This document shows positions 34,084 through 42,619 of a stretch of 64,000 nt of DNA, one piece after another (within the stretch, counting starts at the first letter, position 1; each line of letters begins with the position of its first letter). The notes under the pieces are model-generated. The model saw only the letters and a program-made list of their open reading frames with translations. It made no database searches and was not told the origin of the DNA. The stretch lies in NCBI RefSeq assembly GCF_025144725.1, contig NZ_JALXKS010000006.1, forward strand, positions 35,815 through 99,814, written 5' to 3'. The position numbers and the translations under genes were made by a program. The stretch is from Brevibacterium sp. p3-SID960 (GTDB lineage: Bacteria > Actinomycetota > Actinomycetes > Actinomycetales > Brevibacteriaceae).

Positions 34084-34508
34084 TGCGGCTGTGGTCGCTG
34101 CATCCGGCGCACCTCGACCGGCAGGGCCTGATCGCCTGCTGGCGTGAGGCGCTGTTGGCCCAGAAGGTGCTCGCAGGCCTCACCACGGGCTACCGCAGCC
34201 ACCCGCAGCTGATCCGCTTCCGCGCAGCCGACGGCCCGCTGGCTGCGATCGGCGCGTACCTGTCCGGCTTAGCCGAGGAAGCCGATGCCCGCGGCTACCG
34301 GTTCGACCGCACGAAGATCCACGACACCTCCGGCCACGCCCAGCTGCCGGTCACGACCGGACAGCTCGACTTCGAGGCGCAGCATCTCGCTGCCAAACTC
34401 GCGCTCCGGTCGCCTGCCGACGCCGACCGGCTTGCCGACGCGCGCCCGCGCACCCATCCGCTGTTCCGCCTCGGGCCCGGCCCGATCGAAGACTGGGAAC
34501 GACCCTGA
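34083..34508 (+). CDS. Pyrimidine dimer DNA glycosylase / endonuclease V-like protein
   Basis: A 141-residue protein opening MRLWSLHPAHLDRQGLIACW, then REALLAQKVLAGLTTGYRSH and PQLIRF, the recognisable pattern of the Pyr_excise (T4 endonuclease V-like) family. The viral enzyme cuts the N-glycosyl bond at UV dimers; bacterial relatives keep the fold, and whether this one acts on dimers is not proven. The C-terminal half has HPLFRLGPGPIEDWE. Its ATG shares one base with the MMPL stop (TGATG), so it is translated by reinitiation from the transporter message. Confidence 0.75.
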   Translation: MRLWSLHPAHLDRQGLIACWREALLAQKVLAGLTTGYRSHPQLIRFRAADGPLAAIGAYLSGLAEEADARGYRFDRTKIHDTSGHAQLPVTTGQLDFEAQHLAAKLALRSPADADRLADARPRTHPLFRLGPGPIEDWERP

Positions 34509-34509
34509 C

Positions 34510-35301
34510 TCAGGTCAGCAGCGCGCGGTCGTCGAGCTGGGCGCCCTTGACCTTGGCGAATTCGCCGAGCAGGTCCTTGACCGTCAGCTTCTCCTTGGTG
34601 GCGGCGTCGGCTTCGTAGATGATGTCGCCTTCGTGCATCATGATGATCCGGTTGCCCAGGGCGAGCGCCTGCTCCATGTTGTGGGTGACCATGAGGGTGG
34701 TGAGGTTGCCCTGGGCGACGATCCGCTCGGTCAGCTTCGTCACCAGCTCCGCCCGCGAGGGGTCGAGAGCGGCGGTGTGCTCATCGAGCAGCAGGATGCG
34801 CGGTTCGGTGAAGCCGGCCATGAGCAGCGACAGCGCCTGCCGCTGGCCGCCTGAGAGCAGCCCGACTTTCGCCTTCAGCCGCTTCTCGAGCCCGAGGTCG
34901 AGACTGGTGAGCTCTTCGGCGAAGGCCTCCCGGCGGGCTTTCGTCAGACCCCGCCCCAGCCCCCGGCGGCGTCCCCGGTTGAGGGCCAGTGAAAGGTTCT
35001 GCTCGATGGTGAGGTCGGGTGCGGTGCCGGCCATCGGATCCTGGAACACCCGCCCGACATAGCGGGCGCGGGAGTACTCCTTCATCCGGTTGACCTTGAC
35101 GTTGTCGATGGTGATGGTCCCGGCATCGACCGGCAGCCGCCCGGAGATCGTGTTGAGCAGCGTCGACTTGCCTGCCCCGTTGGAGCCGATGACGGTGACG
35201 AAGTCACCTTCGTCCAAGTGCAGGGACAGGCCCTGCAGGGCCCGGCGCTCGTTGACCGTGCCGGGGAAGAAGGTCTTGGAGATGTTCTCGATGCTCAGCA
35301 T
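34510..35301 (-). CDS. ABC importer ATPase (TrpZ-like, ABC_sub_bind-linked)
   Basis: A 263-residue ATPase: Walker A VIGSNGAGKSTLLN near 38-51, signature LLSGGQRQALSLLMAGF, Walker B RILLLDEHTAALDPS and the switch His in LMVTHNMEQALALG. A basic insert NRGRRRGLGRGLTKARREA precedes the signature, as in the ATPases of the tryptophan/tyrosine-type (TrpXYZ) importers. It follows the permease by 2 nt. With the permease and lipoprotein it forms a complete importer; the ligand is unknown (aromatic amino acids are known for streptococcal relatives). Confidence 0.88.
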   Translation of the reverse strand: MLSIENISKTFFPGTVNERRALQGLSLHLDEGDFVTVIGSNGAGKSTLLNTISGRLPVDAGTITIDNVKVNRMKEYSRARYVGRVFQDPMAGTAPDLTIEQNLSLALNRGRRRGLGRGLTKARREAFAEELTSLDLGLEKRLKAKVGLLSGGQRQALSLLMAGFTEPRILLLDEHTAALDPSRAELVTKLTERIVAQGNLTTLMVTHNMEQALALGNRIIMMHEGDIIYEADAATKEKLTVKDLLGEFAKVKGAQLDDRALLT

Positions 35302-35303
35302 GC

Positions 35304-36257
35304 TCAGCTCCGCTCTGCTGCGGTGACGGGTGTCTTGACCGGCGCCGGCTGTGTCTCGGGCGCCAGTTGGCCGGGTGCGCGGTTGCCGCGCCCGCGCAGG
35401 GAGGGGATCTTCTTGAGCAGCCCCCAGCGCGGCAGCAGCAGGGCTGCGACGACGAGGATCGCGGTGACGGCCTTCATGTCGTTGGGGTTGAGGCCGTAGC
35501 GCATCGCGTAGAAGATGATGAGCCGGTAGATGACCGAGCCGAGGATCGCCGCGAAGCTGGCGATGACGATCGTGCGTGAGCCCAGCAGCGCCTGGCCGAC
35601 GATGACCGAGGCGAGTCCGACGAGGATGAGGCCCACACCCATCGCGATGTCGGCGAAGCCCTGGTACTGGGCGATGATCGCACCGCAGGCGGCGACGAGC
35701 CCGTTGGACAGGGCAAGGGTGAGGATCGTCGTGTTGTCGGTGTTGACGCCGAGGGAGCGGATCATCTCCTTGTTGTTGCCGGTCGCCTGGATCGCCAGGC
35801 CGAGGTTCGTGGTGAGGAACCAGTCGACGACGAATTTGAGCACCAGCACGGCGAGCAGGAAGGCCGCCACCGACAACCAGGTGCCCATGATCCGCTCCTC
35901 TTTGAGCGGCGTCATGATCGTCGTCTCTCTCAGCAGCGGCAGGTTCGCCTTGCCCATGATCCTGAGGTTGGCCGACCACAGGGCGATCATCGTGAGGATG
36001 CCGGCGAGCAGCCCGTCGATTCCGCCCTTGGTGTGCAGCAGCCCGGTGATGATGCCGGCGAGCACGCCGGCCCCGCCGGCGGCGGCGGTGGCGACGATCG
36101 GGTTGACCCCGGCGATGATGAGGGCCGCTGCGGTGGCCGCCCCGGTGGTGAAGCTGCCGTCGACGGTGAGGTCAGGGAAGTTGAGGACTTTGAACGTCAG
36201 GTACACCCCGAGCGCCATGACGCCGTAGATGATGCCGAGTTCGAGTGCGCCGATCAT
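35304..36257 (-). CDS. ABC importer permease (TrpY-like)
   Basis: A 317-residue membrane protein of the BPD_transp_2 type with about 8-9 helices: IGALELGIIYGVMALGVYLT near the N-terminus, the FPDLTVDGSFTTGAATAAAL block typical of this subfamily, and VGLASVIVGQALLGSRTIVI with IYRLIIFYAMRYGLNPNDMK near 245-280. The start at ATG 36257 was chosen over a longer frame because the sequence MIGALELGIIYG is the family N-terminus and GGAGAA lies upstream. The C-terminal 35 residues are Pro-rich and cytosolic. A large hairpin separates it from the binding protein gene. Confidence 0.88.
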   Translation of the reverse strand: MIGALELGIIYGVMALGVYLTFKVLNFPDLTVDGSFTTGAATAAALIIAGVNPIVATAAAGGAGVLAGIITGLLHTKGGIDGLLAGILTMIALWSANLRIMGKANLPLLRETTIMTPLKEERIMGTWLSVAAFLLAVLVLKFVVDWFLTTNLGLAIQATGNNKEMIRSLGVNTDNTTILTLALSNGLVAACGAIIAQYQGFADIAMGVGLILVGLASVIVGQALLGSRTIVIASFAAILGSVIYRLIIFYAMRYGLNPNDMKAVTAILVVAALLLPRWGLLKKIPSLRGRGNRAPGQLAPETQPAPVKTPVTAAERS

Positions 36258-36289
36258 ATGTGTTGAGATTCTCCGAGTCGTGAGGCGGA

Positions 36290-36335
36290 CTGCAGCGAAC
36301 GGGAGTGTCCGAAGGGGAAGCACCGTTCGCCGCAG
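36290..36335 (-). terminator. Large hairpin between binding-protein and permease genes
   Basis: 13-nt arms at 36290-36302 and 36323-36335 pair with one mismatch across a 20-nt loop. It sits in the intercistronic space of the importer operon, where a partial terminator or 3' stabiliser commonly makes the binding protein more abundant than the membrane parts. Confidence 0.55.
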
Positions 36336-36377
36336 CCCGCACTGTCAGCCTACGCGCCTGTCAGCGCATGGGCACGG

Positions 36378-37379
36378 TCATTCGACGACGGTGTCAGCCG
36401 AGTCGATGAATTCCTGGTCCATCTCAACGCCCATCCGCTTGGCGGCTTCGGGGTTGATGACCAGCTGGTATTCCGACTGCTGCTCGACAGCCATCTCCGC
36501 CGGATCCTCGCCGTCCTTGAGGATCTTGAGCGCCATGTCAGCGGTCTGCTTGCCGAGGGCCTCGTAGTCGATGCCGTAGGTCGCTGCCGCGCCCTCTTCG
36601 ACCTGGCCGGCCTCGGAGCCGATGAGCAGTGCTTCGTTCTTCTCTGCGGCCTGGACCATCGTCGAGATCGCTGAGACGACGGTGTTGTCGGTCGGGACGT
36701 AGTAGGCGTCGACGTCGCCGAGCGAGTCGGCGGCCTGCGCAACCTCACCGGAGTTCGAGACGGTGGCTTCCTTGATCTCGATGCCCTGCTCCTCGGCGGC
36801 TTCCTTGGCCATCTGGACCTGGACCTCGGAGTTGACCTCGCCGGAGCTGTAGACGACGCCGACGGACTCAGCGTCAGGGTTGATCTTCTTGACCAGCTCG
36901 AGCTGTTCGGCGACCGGGTTGAGGTCGGTGGTGCCGGTGACGTTGCCGCCGGGCTTCTCCAGGCTGTCGACGAGCTGCGCCTCGACTGGGTCGGTGACCG
37001 CGGTGAAGACGATGGGCTTATCCGAGATCGCCTGGGCCGCGGCCTGCGCGGTCGGGGTTGCGATCGCCAGCACGAGGTCGAGGTCCTGGGAGGCGAAGTT
37101 CTGGGCGATCGAGGTCGCGTTGGACTGGTCGCCCTGGGCGTTCTGCTCGTCGTACTCGACGTCGACGCCGGCATCCTCCATGCCCTTCTTGAAGCCCTCT
37201 GCCGCGGCGTCAAGCGCTGGATGCTGGACGATCTGGGTGATGCCGACTGAGTAGGACTCCTGACCGCCGCCGTCACCGCCCTCTCCTCCTTCGCCGCCGC
37301 TGTTGCCGCCTCCGCAGGCTGCCAGTGCCAGTGCCGCCGATGCTGCCGTGAAGCCCACGGCCATGCGCGTCATCCGCAT
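36378..37379 (-). CDS. ABC importer substrate-binding lipoprotein (TrpX-like)
   Basis: A 333-residue lipoprotein. The signal peptide ends in the lipobox LAAC (Cys about 22), followed by a Gly-rich linker (GGGNSGGEGGEGGDGGG). The mature part matches the ABC_sub_bind family (PF04392 type): YSVGITQIVQHPALDAAAEG, FASQDLDLVLAIATPTAQAA, DKPIVFTAVTDPVEAQLV, GGNVTGTTDLNPVAEQLEL and YYVPTDNTVVSAISTMVQAA. It binds its ligand outside the membrane for the permease. AGAGGAGGAG directly upstream fixes ATG 37379. First gene of the importer operon; divergent from a MetE-like gene. Confidence 0.9.
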   Translation of the reverse strand: MRMTRMAVGFTAASAALALAACGGGNSGGEGGEGGDGGGQESYSVGITQIVQHPALDAAAEGFKKGMEDAGVDVEYDEQNAQGDQSNATSIAQNFASQDLDLVLAIATPTAQAAAQAISDKPIVFTAVTDPVEAQLVDSLEKPGGNVTGTTDLNPVAEQLELVKKINPDAESVGVVYSSGEVNSEVQVQMAKEAAEEQGIEIKEATVSNSGEVAQAADSLGDVDAYYVPTDNTVVSAISTMVQAAEKNEALLIGSEAGQVEEGAAATYGIDYEALGKQTADMALKILKDGEDPAEMAVEQQSEYQLVINPEAAKRMGVEMDQEFIDSADTVVE

Positions 37380-37449
37380 GTTCTCCTCCTCTGCGAGAGG
37401 GCCGCACACCCCTCTGTGCGCGGCCGCTCAACGAGCTCAACCTATCCCA

Positions 37450-37659
37450 AGCTGAGCATGACCTGTTAACTATCTCACAGAGGCCTGACGCCTTTGCAGA
37501 CAGACGGCCTTGAAGGCTGATTCGTTACGGACATTTGACTCAGAACGCCCGTTCGGGCCGGACAGCGCGGCACATGCGTCGCCATATGACGTTCGGCGCA
37601 TACGACACGCTGCGCGTGTGTTCGACTCTGAGAGACCACACTGTCTGAAAGGAGCTTCA
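37450..37659 (+). other. Hairpin-rich leader region upstream of the MetE-like gene
   Basis: Several short hairpins lie in the 280-nt divergent spacer: AGGC-CTGAC-GCCT near 37482, GCCC-GTTC-GGGC near 37549, ATGCG to CGCAT near 37573-37600, and ACACGC-TGC-GCGTGT near 37605-37620. GACTCAGA near 37536 and GACTCTGAGAG near 37623 are related. This could be a structured 5' leader or operators for either gene; I could not match it to a known riboswitch. Confidence 0.3.
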
Positions 37660-38856
37660 ATGACTACCATCCGCACGAGCCACGCCGGCTCTCTGCCCCG
37701 CACCGAGGCGCTCATCGCCGCCAATCGAGCCCGCCGCGCTGAGAACACCAACGCCGAGGCGTTCGACGAGCTGCTGACGGAGAGTGTCGTCGACATCGTG
37801 GCCCGGCAGCGCGACCTGGGCATCACCGAACCCAACGACGGCGAGTACGGTCATGCGATGGCCGCCGACTTCGACTACGGGGCGTGGTGGCATTATTCGT
37901 TCGCCCGCACCGGGGGCCTGTCACTGTCCGAGCACGGGCTGTGGGAGCAGCCAGCGGTGCGCTCCGAGCCGGGTCAGGTGCGGCTGACGAGCTTCGGGGA
38001 CCGGCGTGACCGGCAGCTGTTCCCCGGTGTCTACTCGGATCCCGCCGGTGGCGCCGATACCGGTGAACAGCCCGACTTCCCGAAGGTCACCGGCCCGATC
38101 AGCTACACCGGCCACGAGCAGGTCGCCCGCGATATCCGCAATGTCACCGCCGGCCTCGAACAGGCCGGCTACGAGGTCTCGCGCGGGTTCCTCAACTCGA
38201 TCTCTCCCGGTTCGGCCTCCCGGATCGCCAATGAGCACTATGAGACGGAGGAGGAGCTCATCTGGGCGTTCGCCGATGTGCTGCGCGAGGAGTACCTCGC
38301 GATCACCGAGGCCGGCCTCATCGTGCAGATCGATGACCCGTCGATCGCGGAGAACTTCGACCAGATCAACCCGGAGCCCAGCTATGAGGACTATCGGGCA
38401 TTCACGCAGATCCGCGTCGAGGCGCTCAACTATGCGCTGCGCGGCATCGACCCGCAGCAGGTCCGCTTCCACACATGTTGGGGTTCATGGCATGGTCCGC
38501 ATGTCACCGATCTGCCGTTCGCTGAGATCGTCGACCTGGTGCTTTCGATCGATGCTGCTGGGATCACCTTCGAAGCCGCCAATGTCCGCCATGAGCATGA
38601 GTGGCGGATCTGGGAGGACACGAAGCTGCCGGACGGCAAGTACATCATTCCCGGCATCGTCTCCCATGCCACGAACGTCGTCGAGCACCCCGAGCTGGTC
38701 GCCGACCGGATCGAGCGCTTCGCCCGGCTCGTCGGCCCGGAGAACGTCGTCGCCTCAACGGACTGCGGGCTCGGCGGCCGGGTGCACCCGGAGATCGCAG
38801 TCGCCAAGCTCGAGGCACTGGCGCGGGGAGCCGAGATCGCCGGCTCCCGCCTGTGA
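37660..38856 (+). CDS. Cobalamin-independent methionine synthase-like (MetE C-domain) enzyme
   Basis: A 398-residue protein of the MetE catalytic/UROD superfamily, single-domain like archaeal and short bacterial members. It begins TTIRTSHAGSLPRTEALIAA; metal-ligand candidates are His and Cys in FHTCWGSWHGPH near 270, Glu in ITFEAANVRHEHEW, and Cys in VASTDCGLGGRVHPEIAVAK near 370. Relatives move methyl groups to thiols or process other thiol adducts; short stand-alone members are often not true methionine synthases, so I assign only the family. GAAAGGAG at 37647-37654 fixes ATG 37660. Its stop abuts the purA stop with no gap. Confidence 0.85.
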   Translation: MTTIRTSHAGSLPRTEALIAANRARRAENTNAEAFDELLTESVVDIVARQRDLGITEPNDGEYGHAMAADFDYGAWWHYSFARTGGLSLSEHGLWEQPAVRSEPGQVRLTSFGDRRDRQLFPGVYSDPAGGADTGEQPDFPKVTGPISYTGHEQVARDIRNVTAGLEQAGYEVSRGFLNSISPGSASRIANEHYETEEELIWAFADVLREEYLAITEAGLIVQIDDPSIAENFDQINPEPSYEDYRAFTQIRVEALNYALRGIDPQQVRFHTCWGSWHGPHVTDLPFAEIVDLVLSIDAAGITFEAANVRHEHEWRIWEDTKLPDGKYIIPGIVSHATNVVEHPELVADRIERFARLVGPENVVASTDCGLGGRVHPEIAVAKLEALARGAEIAGSRL

Positions 38857-40143
38857 TCAGTCGAGCAGTTCGTGGCGGACGATCGACTGCTCACGGTCGG
38901 GTCCGACGCCGATGACGGAGATCCGGCAGCCGGAGAGCCGCTCGAGGGCGAGCACGTAGTTCTGCGCGTTCTCGGGCAGCTCTTCGAAGCTGCGGGCCAC
39001 CGAGATGTCCTCGTCCCAGCCGGGGAAGGTCTCGAAGATCGGCGTGGCGTGGTGGAAGTCGGACTGGCTTGCCGGCATCTCGTCGTGGCGCACCCCGTCG
39101 ATCTCGTAGGCCACGCACACCGGGATCTCCTCGATGCCGGTGAGCACGTCGAGTTTGGTGAGCACGTAGTCGGTGAAGCCGTTGACGCGGGCAGCGTAGC
39201 GGGCGATGACCGCGTCGTACCAGCCGCAGCGGCGCGGCCGGCCGGTGTTGACGCCGTATTCTCCGCCGGTCTTCTGCAGGCGCACGCCCATCTCGTCGAA
39301 CAGCTCGGTCGGGAACGGCCCGGCTCCCACACGGGTGGTGTAGGCCTTGACGATGCCGATGACGCGGGTGATGCGGGTCGGGCCGATGCCCGCACCGATG
39401 ACCGCGCCGCCGGCGCTCGGGTTCGATGAGGTGACGAACGGATAGGTGCCGTGGTCGACGTCGAGCATCGTCGCCTGGCCGCCCTCCATCACGACGACCT
39501 CGCCGGCGTCTAGCGCCTCGTTGAGCAGCAGCGAGGTGTCGCACACCATCGGCCGCAACCGTTCGGCGTACTGCAGGAAGTACTCGACGGTCTCCTCGAC
39601 CTCGACGGCACGGCGGTTGTAGACCTTGAGCAGCAGTTCGTTCTTCTGCCGCAGCGCGCCCTCGACCTTCTGCCGGAGGATCGATTCGTCGAACAGGTCC
39701 TGGATGCGGATGCCGATGCGCGAGACCTTGTCGGCATAGGCCGGGCCGATGCCGCGGCCGGTGGTGCCGATCGCGCGCTTGCCGAGGAACCGCTCGGTGA
39801 CCTTGTCTATCGTCTGGTGGTAGGGGGCGACGACGTGGGCGTTGGCGGAGATCCGCAGCGCCGAGGTGCCGGCTCCGCGGGATTCGAGCATCTCGATCTC
39901 CTCGAAGAGGGCTTCGAGGTTGACGACGACGCCGTTGCCGATCACCGGGGTGACGTTGGGTGAGAGGATGCCGGCCGGCAGCAGCTTGAGTTCGTACTTC
40001 TCCCCGCCGACGACGACGGTGTGGCCGGCGTTGTTGCCGCCGTTGGGCTTGACGACATAGTCGACGCGGGTGCCGAGGATGTCGGTGGTCTTGCCTTTAC
40101 CTTCGTCGCCCCACTGGGCGCCGACGACAACGAGTGCTGGCAT
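38857..40143 (-). CDS. purA: Adenylosuccinate synthetase
   Basis: PurA joins IMP and aspartate with GTP on the way to AMP. The 428-residue, normal-length product has [19 protein letters not shown] (GTP loop with catalytic Asp), [14 protein letters not shown] (catalytic His), [20 protein letters not shown] near 130, [20 protein letters not shown] and the C-terminal [20 protein letters not shown]. It is monocistronic or leads no operon: the next minus-strand gene upstream (DUF3151) is 83 nt away. It meets the MetE-like gene tail to tail with no space for a terminator. Confidence 0.97.
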   Translation of the reverse strand: MPALVVVGAQWGDEGKGKTTDILGTRVDYVVKPNGGNNAGHTVVVGGEKYELKLLPAGILSPNVTPVIGNGVVVNLEALFEEIEMLESRGAGTSALRISANAHVVAPYHQTIDKVTERFLGKRAIGTTGRGIGPAYADKVSRIGIRIQDLFDESILRQKVEGALRQKNELLLKVYNRRAVEVEETVEYFLQYAERLRPMVCDTSLLLNEALDAGEVVVMEGGQATMLDVDHGTYPFVTSSNPSAGGAVIGAGIGPTRITRVIGIVKAYTTRVGAGPFPTELFDEMGVRLQKTGGEYGVNTGRPRRCGWYDAVIARYAARVNGFTDYVLTKLDVLTGIEEIPVCVAYEIDGVRHDEMPASQSDFHHATPIFETFPGWDEDISVARSFEELPENAQNYVLALERLSGCRISVIGVGPDREQSIVRHELLD

Positions 40144-40225
40144 CGAGGAGTTCTCCTTGCTTGACTGCCGTTACTCAGCCAGTCTACGCGAGCCCCTTCT
40201 CACACCGGGTGGGCAGGACCCGACG

Positions 40226-40693
40226 TCACAGGCTGTCGGAGGAGGCGATGAGGTCGGCTGCTGCGGGGTCGGATTCGCGCAGGAAGCGCTCGATGCGCTG
40301 TGCTTCCTCACCTTCGCCGATGGTCGCTGCTGCCCGGCCGAGTGCGTAGAGGGCGCGGAGGAAGCCGCGGTTCATCTCGTGGGAGTACGGGATCGGCCCG
40401 GCGCCTCGCCAGCCGGCCTGGCGCAGGGCGTCGAGGCCGCGGTGGTAGCCGACGCGGGCGTAGGCGTAGGAGTCGACGGTGCGGCCCTCGTCGTAGGCCT
40501 CATCGGCGAGGACCGCCCAGGCGAGGCAGCTGGCGGGCAGGTCGCTGACGACGTCGGCGGCCTCCTCACCGGCTCTCATCCGCTCCCGCGCCTCGGCGTC
40601 GGGGTGGTCGGCGGGCAGGAAGGTCGGCTGCGGGCCGATCTGGTCAGCGGACAGATTGCCGATGTGCGAGGGGTTTCCGAGCGGCTGGTTCAT
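40226..40693 (-). CDS. DUF3151 family protein
   Basis: A 155-residue soluble, helical protein (NQPLGNPSHIGNLSADQIGP, then FLPADHPDAEARERMRAGEE and SDLPASCLAWAVLADEAYDE) that matches the actinobacterial DUF3151 family, commonly found near purA. The function is unknown. The YHRGLDALRQAGWRGAGPIP and NRGFLRALYALGRAAATIGE blocks are the conserved core. AGGAGA 5 nt before ATG 40693 fixes the start; a longer open frame has no ribosome site. Confidence 0.88.
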   Translation of the reverse strand: MNQPLGNPSHIGNLSADQIGPQPTFLPADHPDAEARERMRAGEEAADVVSDLPASCLAWAVLADEAYDEGRTVDSYAYARVGYHRGLDALRQAGWRGAGPIPYSHEMNRGFLRALYALGRAAATIGEGEEAQRIERFLRESDPAAADLIASSDSL

Positions 40694-40715
40694 CACGTCT
40701 CCTGGTGTGGTCGCT

Positions 40716-41549
40716 TCAGTCGGTCTTGACGGCTGAGGGCTGGATGGTGAATGGGTTGTCGGCAAGCGCGCCGTAGGCTCCGGCAGAGGCGAGTTCGCCG
40801 AGCTGCTTCTCAGTGGCGACACCGGTCACCCACGTCTTCACGTCGCTGCTGAACCACTCGTCGAGGTTCTCGGCATCAGCCGGAACGGCGGCCATCGGCG
40901 CGTCGACGGCGTCCGGGCCCGGAGCCTCACCGTCGAACAGCGCGGTCAGCCCGGCATCACCGGCCTGCTTGAGAACAGCAGGGTCGTCGCTGCGGACGAT
41001 GATCCCGTCGGTGCGGCCGGTCTCCTCGGCGGTGGCGATGACGTCGCTGATGGTGTCGGCGTCGACGGCGGGCATGAGGACGGTCGCGCTGCCGAAATCC
41101 TCCAGCGCCTTCGCCCACGTCAGCGTCGTGCCGGTGCGCTCGGAGTCCGGTGCGGGGGCGATCGCCGCCTCGGCGAACGTCGCGTCGTCGGTCTGCTCGA
41201 CCGGCCTGTCGAGTCCGAGGGCCTGGGGCTCAGCGTCGGGGTCGGCGAGCACGAGGGTGCCGTCGGCGGTGCGGGCGAGGTCGACGGCCGGCAGGTAGCC
41301 GAACTTCACGTCCTCGGCCAGCGCCTCCTTCGAGTTGGCCGGGTAGAGCGCCGAACCGCCCTGGAGCGCGGCGACGACGGGGCTGTTGAGGCTTGCGACG
41401 GTCAGAGACTTTGCAGGGCTGAGCATGTTGAAGGTCACGAGGCCGAGCACGGCGATGGCGGCGATGCCGAGGGCGATGAACACCATCGGCGAGTTCTTGC
41501 GCTCAGGCGGTTCGGGGACCGGTGTCCATCCTTCGGGGGTCTTCGTCAT
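40716..41549 (-). CDS. Membrane-anchored GDPD-like protein without catalytic residues
   Basis: A 277-residue protein: cytosolic head TKTPEGWTPVPEPPERKN, one helix (MVFIALGIAAIAVLGLVTFN, about 22-41), and an outside domain. That domain follows the glycerophosphodiester phosphodiesterase pattern, with ALYPANSKEALAEDVKFGYL, AVDLARTADGTLVLADPDAE and the final ALADNPFTIQ, but the usual HRG and E-x-D metal ligands and the catalytic His are not at the expected places. It is probably a non-enzymatic relative. ATG 41549 overlaps the GT2 stop (ATGA), which places it in the polysaccharide export operon. A surface-glycan role is inferred from context. Confidence 0.65.
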   Translation of the reverse strand: MTKTPEGWTPVPEPPERKNSPMVFIALGIAAIAVLGLVTFNMLSPAKSLTVASLNSPVVAALQGGSALYPANSKEALAEDVKFGYLPAVDLARTADGTLVLADPDAEPQALGLDRPVEQTDDATFAEAAIAPAPDSERTGTTLTWAKALEDFGSATVLMPAVDADTISDVIATAEETGRTDGIIVRSDDPAVLKQAGDAGLTALFDGEAPGPDAVDAPMAAVPADAENLDEWFSSDVKTWVTGVATEKQLGELASAGAYGALADNPFTIQPSAVKTD

Positions 41550-42619
41550 GCGCGACTCCGATCGACGGTCTGCTTGGCTCCGGTGATGGTGCCGCGCAGG
41601 AATCCGGCGCCCCAGCTCAAGTGCATGGTCGGCACGATCGCGGCGAACCATGCCCGCTCACCGGGCGCGCAGTCCCGGGCAGCGGCGGCCACCGCGAGGA
41701 TCCCTGCCGCATAGGCCGCCACGGGTGCGAAGCTCGCCCGCCCGAGCACGCGGACAGGTGCGGGAGCCTGTCGCAGGGCGCCCGACGCCTCGGCGACGGC
41801 GCTGGCGGCGGCGGCTGCGGTGCCGAGGACGAGCAGCGGGGGCGCGAAGTAGCGCGGGGAGTTCTTCGCGCCGTGGCGGCGGACGATCTCGGCGCGCCAC
41901 GTGCCGGTGGCGTAGAACTGCTGAACGACTTTGCGGTATTCGGCGCGCGGCCAGTAGGTCACCTGCAGGCGCGGGTCGAAGCGGACCCGGCCGCCGGCTT
42001 CGCGGATGCGCAGGTTGAGCTCCCAGTCCTGGCCGCGGCGCAGGGTGGTGTCGAAGCCGCCGAGGCGGTCGAAGACTTCACGGCGGTAGATGCCGAGGTA
42101 GGCGGATTCGGCGTCCTGGGCCTCGTCGCCGGCGTGGTAGGCCGGCCCGCCGAGGCCGATGCGCGACATGTAGGCGCGGGCGACGGCCTTCTGCAGGGCG
42201 GTGCGGCCGCGGGCGACCATGAGCCCGCCGCAGTTGGCGGCGCCGGTTTCGCGCAGCGCGGCGATGCCGGTGGCGGTGTAGTCGGCGGTGAGCTCGGAGT
42301 GGGCGTCGACGCGGATGATGACCGGGTGGCGGGTGGCGGCGACGGCGAGGTTGAGGCCCGTCGGGGTGTCGCCGGCGAGGTTGTGCACGAGGCGGATCCG
42401 CTGGTCGGCGGCGGCGAGGCGTTCGGCGATGACCGTCGTGTCATCGGCTGAGGGGCCGAGGGCGAGCACGACCTCCTTGGGGCCGGGGTAGTCCTGGGCG
42501 AGGATCGTGTCGACGGCTGCGGCCAGGTGCTCGGCTTCGTTGAGCACCGGCATGATGAAGGACACGCCCGGCTCGGCCGGCAGGGCTGGCAGTGTCGCGG
42601 GGGCGAGGTCTGCTCTCAC
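41546..42619 (-). CDS. Family 2 glycosyltransferase
   Basis: A 357-residue GT2 enzyme. The GT-A domain shows VSFIMPVLNEAEHLAAAVDT near 19, the DxD-like acid site VIIRVDAHSEL near 100-110 and the acceptor-side (R/Q)xxRW-like GQDWELNLRIREAGGRV near 196. C-terminal hydrophobic helices (APPLLVLGTAAAAASAVAEA, ASFAPVAAYAAGILAVAAAA, and a third near the end) anchor it in the membrane. It probably adds sugars to a lipid-linked glycan on the inner face. It overlaps both neighbours (Wzt-like ATPase by 4 nt, GDPD-like by 4 nt), so the cluster is one operon. Confidence 0.88.
   Translation of the reverse strand: MRADLAPATLPALPAEPGVSFIMPVLNEAEHLAAAVDTILAQDYPGPKEVVLALGPSADDTTVIAERLAAADQRIRLVHNLAGDTPTGLNLAVAATRHPVIIRVDAHSELTADYTATGIAALRETGAANCGGLMVARGRTALQKAVARAYMSRIGLGGPAYHAGDEAQDAESAYLGIYRREVFDRLGGFDTTLRRGQDWELNLRIREAGGRVRFDPRLQVTYWPRAEYRKVVQQFYATGTWRAEIVRRHGAKNSPRYFAPPLLVLGTAAAAASAVAEASGALRQAPAPVRVLGRASFAPVAAYAAGILAVAAAARDCAPGERAWFAAIVPTMHLSWGAGFLRGTITGAKQTVDRSRA

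Noticed and set aside
37450..37659. S-adenosylmethionine or cobalamin riboswitch
   Set aside because: I could not find the conserved core of SAM-I, SAM-II, SAM-IV or the B12 box, only simple hairpins.
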